Origin: Sphingomonas hylomeconis | Lineage (GTDB): Bacteria > Pseudomonadota > Alphaproteobacteria > Sphingomonadales > Sphingomonadaceae | Assembly: GCF_025370105.1 (NCBI RefSeq) | Contig: NZ_JANQBK010000004.1 | Location: 124,001-188,000, forward strand | DNA length: 64,000 nt | Direction: 5' to 3' | Part shown: positions 62,107 to 64,000 of the stretch, piece by piece | How positions within the stretch are numbered: the stretch's first letter is position 1 | How the letters are laid out: every line of letters starts with the position of its first letter | Translations under genes and position numbers: made by a program | Notes under the pieces: model-generated | Database searches by the model: none | The model's input: only the letters and a program-made list of their open reading frames with translations | What the model was told of the DNA's origin: nothing

Positions 62107-63635
62107 GCCAGACTGGGGGGAGCCAGTCCGCAAGTGCAGTTGCCGACGGGAATGACGAGCTGAATGCGCTGGCCAAGGGCGGGCGCACCAATATCATCGG
62201 CTTTCTGATGCGCCTCGTCGCGCGCCTGCCCTTCCTGTTCATCGCCGGCCGCATCTATGGCCCGGAGCAGGTCGGGCGGTTCGCGCTGGCCGTGGTGGTC
62301 GTCGAACTGGCGGCCCTGGTCGCGACCCTGGGGTTGAAGCGCGGCCTGGCCCAGGCCTTGTCGAACGACGACCGCCCGGCGGTCTGCGTGGTGTGGGATG
62401 CGATGGCGGTGGCGCTGATCGCCTCGCTGCTCGCCAGCGCACTGCTCGTCGCGATGCCCGAGATCATGTATCCCAACACCGCGATCCGCGGCATGGATCG
62501 CTGGCTGGCGCTGATCGTGTTCGCCACCGCCTGGTCGGACATCAGCCTGGCGGCGCTCGCCTATCGCCGCAACGTCAAGGCGACGGTCACCGCGCGCGCG
62601 GTGGTCGAGCCGTGGACGATCTCGATCGCGGCCTGGGCCTTCTCTTTCTATTCGCTGCGCGACGGGCTGGTCCTGTCGTACATCGCGTCGATGGCGGCGG
62701 CGCTGATCGCGTCGCTGATCCCGTTCCTGCGCAGCTACGGCCTGCCCTATGGCTGGCGCCCGCGGCTCAGCATCCTGATCGATCTGGCGGTGCGCAACGC
62801 GCCGCTGGCCGGTGCCGACGCGATCGAATGGGCGACGCGCAATGTCGACCGCTTCATCCTCGGCGTCATGTTCGAGCCCAAGATCGTCGGCATCTATTAC
62901 ATGGCGCAGCAGGTCGCCTCGATCCCGCAGAAACTGAAGACCAGCTTCGATCCGATCCTCGGCCCGGTGGTCACCGCCGCGCTGGCGCGCGGCGACAAGG
63001 AAGCGGTGGCGCATCAGGTGCGGCAGGTGAGCTTCTGGATCATGGCGGCGCAGACCGGGCTGGCCCTGATGGGCTCGATTCCGGGCGAAGCGGTGATGGG
63101 CGTGGTCGGCCCGCAATTCGTCGCCGGTACCGCGGCGCTCGGCTTCCTGCTCACCGCGGAAGCAGCGGCATCGACCGGCGCGGTGTCGGAAGGCGCGCTC
63201 GTTTATATCGCGCGGATCCGCAATCTACTGATCTCGGCGGCCATGCTGTGCTTCCAGATCGGCTTGAGCTTCGGCTTGATCTTCGCCATCCGGCGCTGGG
63301 GCTGGCCGGTCAATTTCCAGGCCGCCGGGCCGGCGCTGGCCTTGCTGCTGTCGGTCGCGCTGACCTCGGTGATCAAGTCGAACTTCCTGTCGCACCTGCT
63401 CAAGGCGCGCGTCGCGGGATGGCGCTGGCCGATGCTGTGGGGCGCGCTTGCCGCGATCGTCGTCGGCTCGACCTTCACCTGGCTGCCCAAGCGGCTCGAA
63501 TGGCTCGAAGTGCTGCTCGGCGTGCCGGCGATCGCCGGCACCTATCTGTTCGTGATCTTCAAATGGGCGCTGACCGCGGAAGACCGGGCCTTGTTCAAGT
63601 CGATGCCGAAAGAAGGCGCGGTCGCCCCCGCCTGA
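62103..63635 (+). CDS. Polysaccharide biosynthesis flippase (MviN/Wzx-like)
   Basis: 510 residues with about twelve to fourteen transmembrane helices, of the oligosaccharide flippase superfamily: IIGFLMRLVARLPFLFIAGR, GPEQVGRFALAVVVVELAAL and a typical central loop NVDRFILGVMFEPKIVGIYY. It probably moves undecaprenyl-linked sugar units across the inner membrane for a surface polysaccharide. It starts at TTG 62103, overlapping the polA stop codon, so it is coupled to polA. Confidence 0.87.
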   Translation: MSQTGGSQSASAVADGNDELNALAKGGRTNIIGFLMRLVARLPFLFIAGRIYGPEQVGRFALAVVVVELAALVATLGLKRGLAQALSNDDRPAVCVVWDAMAVALIASLLASALLVAMPEIMYPNTAIRGMDRWLALIVFATAWSDISLAALAYRRNVKATVTARAVVEPWTISIAAWAFSFYSLRDGLVLSYIASMAAALIASLIPFLRSYGLPYGWRPRLSILIDLAVRNAPLAGADAIEWATRNVDRFILGVMFEPKIVGIYYMAQQVASIPQKLKTSFDPILGPVVTAALARGDKEAVAHQVRQVSFWIMAAQTGLALMGSIPGEAVMGVVGPQFVAGTAALGFLLTAEAAASTGAVSEGALVYIARIRNLLISAAMLCFQIGLSFGLIFAIRRWGWPVNFQAAGPALALLLSVALTSVIKSNFLSHLLKARVAGWRWPMLWGALAAIVVGSTFTWLPKRLEWLEVLLGVPAIAGTYLFVIFKWALTAEDRALFKSMPKEGAVAPA

Positions 63636-63639
63636 TACC

Positions 63640-63783
63640 ATCATCCTGAACGCGATTCAGGATCCATCGCGCCACGCGGACGAACCTGCCGGCACCACAT
63701 CCACACCGCCCGGCGACGGCATGCTCCCCAGGCTGAGGAGCATGCCGCCCGATGGATGCTGAATCGCGTTCAGCATGACGGTC
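63640..63783. repeat. Palindromic repeat (unit R9)
   Basis: Outer arms ACCATCATCCTGAACGCGAT and ATCGCGTTCAGCATGACGGT are near-complementary, and an inner GGCATGCTCC-CCAGGCTGA-GGAGCATGCC hairpin lies between. Shares the CCTGAACGC...TTCAGGATCCAT core with R1. Lies between the convergent flippase and purH. Confidence 0.85.
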
Positions 63784-63797
63784 GATGGGGCGGGGTA

Positions 63798-64000
63798 TCA
63801 GTGGCGGAAGTGCCGCATCCCGGTGAACACCATCGCCAGCCCGGCCTCGTCCGCAGCGGCGATCACATCCGCGTCGCGGATCGAGCCGCCCGGCTGGATC
63901 ACCGCCGTCGCGCCCGCCTCGACCGCCGCCAGCAGGCCATCGGCGAACGGGAAGAACGCGTCGGAGGCGACTGCCGAGCCGATCGTGCGCGGCGTTTCCC
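63798..64000 (-). CDS. purH: Bifunctional AICAR transformylase/IMP cyclohydrolase (PurH), C-terminal end
   Basis: Only the last ~67 codons are inside the window; the gene continues past the right edge. The visible tail reads [38 protein letters not shown] and ends [11 protein letters not shown], the classic end of PurH, which performs the final two steps of purine synthesis. Partial; N-terminal part not seen. Confidence 0.94.
   Translation of the reverse strand, partial: ETPRTIGSAVASDAFFPFADGLLAAVEAGATAVIQPGGSIRDADVIAAADEAGLAMVFTGMRHFRH

Noticed and set aside
59323..62133. Long minus-strand frame antisense to polA (936 codons)
   Set aside because: Arg/Gly/Asp-rich shadow typical of GC-rich DNA; the opposite frame is unmistakable polA with all motifs.

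Overview
The window is GC-rich, densely coded chromosomal DNA from an alphaproteobacterium, most likely a sphingomonad (Sphingomonas-like). Support: a carotenoid cluster (crtY, crtI, crtB plus a membrane hydroxylase), TonB-dependent receptor and MipA-type outer-membrane proteins, an alphaproteobacterial flagellar cluster with CtrA-like TTAA sites, many ATGA/GTGA/TTGA start-stop overlaps, and long palindromic intergenic repeats. No tRNA, rRNA, transposase, phage gene or CRISPR array was seen. Both ends are cut: the start of the flagellar sigma factor gene lies off the left edge and the start of purH off the right edge.

Region 1 (1-20.5 kb) is a motility island. It holds the fliA tail, a TonB-dependent receptor on the opposite strand, flagellin with its own sigma-28-type promoter, then a long co-directional run: an NtrC-type activator, fliE-F-G-H-I-J-K-L-M-N-O-P-Q-R, flhB, fliD, fliS and a stand-alone receiver protein. 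The activator, export apparatus, MS ring and switch appear to form one transcription block with mostly overlapping genes. flagellin and fliD carry FliA-type promoters. Candidate CtrA sites lie before the activator and before the receiver gene, and at the fliM start. flhA and the flg genes are not here.

Region 2 (20.5-28.8 kb) is metabolic: siroheme synthesis (cysG-type dehydrogenase/chelatase), lysA, a small lipoprotein and argH on the minus strand, a divergent TlpA-like thioredoxin lipoprotein, a pocket of two unrecognised small proteins, and thiC under a TPP riboswitch with a DUF1579-like gene coupled behind it.

Region 3 (28.8-38.5 kb) has two tandem exported ferritin-like proteins, a MipA/OmpV outer-membrane protein, a DUF2141 protein, a sterol-desaturase-type hydroxylase, and the carotenoid operon crtY-crtI-LOG-crtB, followed by two small unknown proteins.

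Region 4 (38.6-47.1 kb): an ATM1-type ABC exporter, an exported M3 peptidase, a GNAT protein, recQ, a rhodanese/phosphatase-like protein and a second sterol-desaturase-family enzyme. Region 5 (47.1-54 kb): amtB-glnK behind a near-perfect sigma-54 promoter, DUF2007 and DUF5996 proteins, tldD, a zinc-finger protein and an ABC ATPase without a neighbouring permease. Region 6 (54-64 kb): nadB, a class A beta-lactamase-like lipoprotein, a GT-C-type membrane protein, polA, a polysaccharide flippase and the purH tail.

Nine long inverted-repeat elements of about 90-190 bp punctuate the gaps. At fliR and the LOG gene the repeat itself carries the purine-rich Shine-Dalgarno sequence of the next gene. 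I found no clear previously undescribed multi-gene system. The strongest unusual points are a FliM without the CheY-binding N-terminus, the CtrA and sigma-28 sites placed inside coding boundaries, the repeat-derived ribosome binding sites, the nested composite repeat at 52.6 kb, and the unknown-gene pocket at 25-26 kb.
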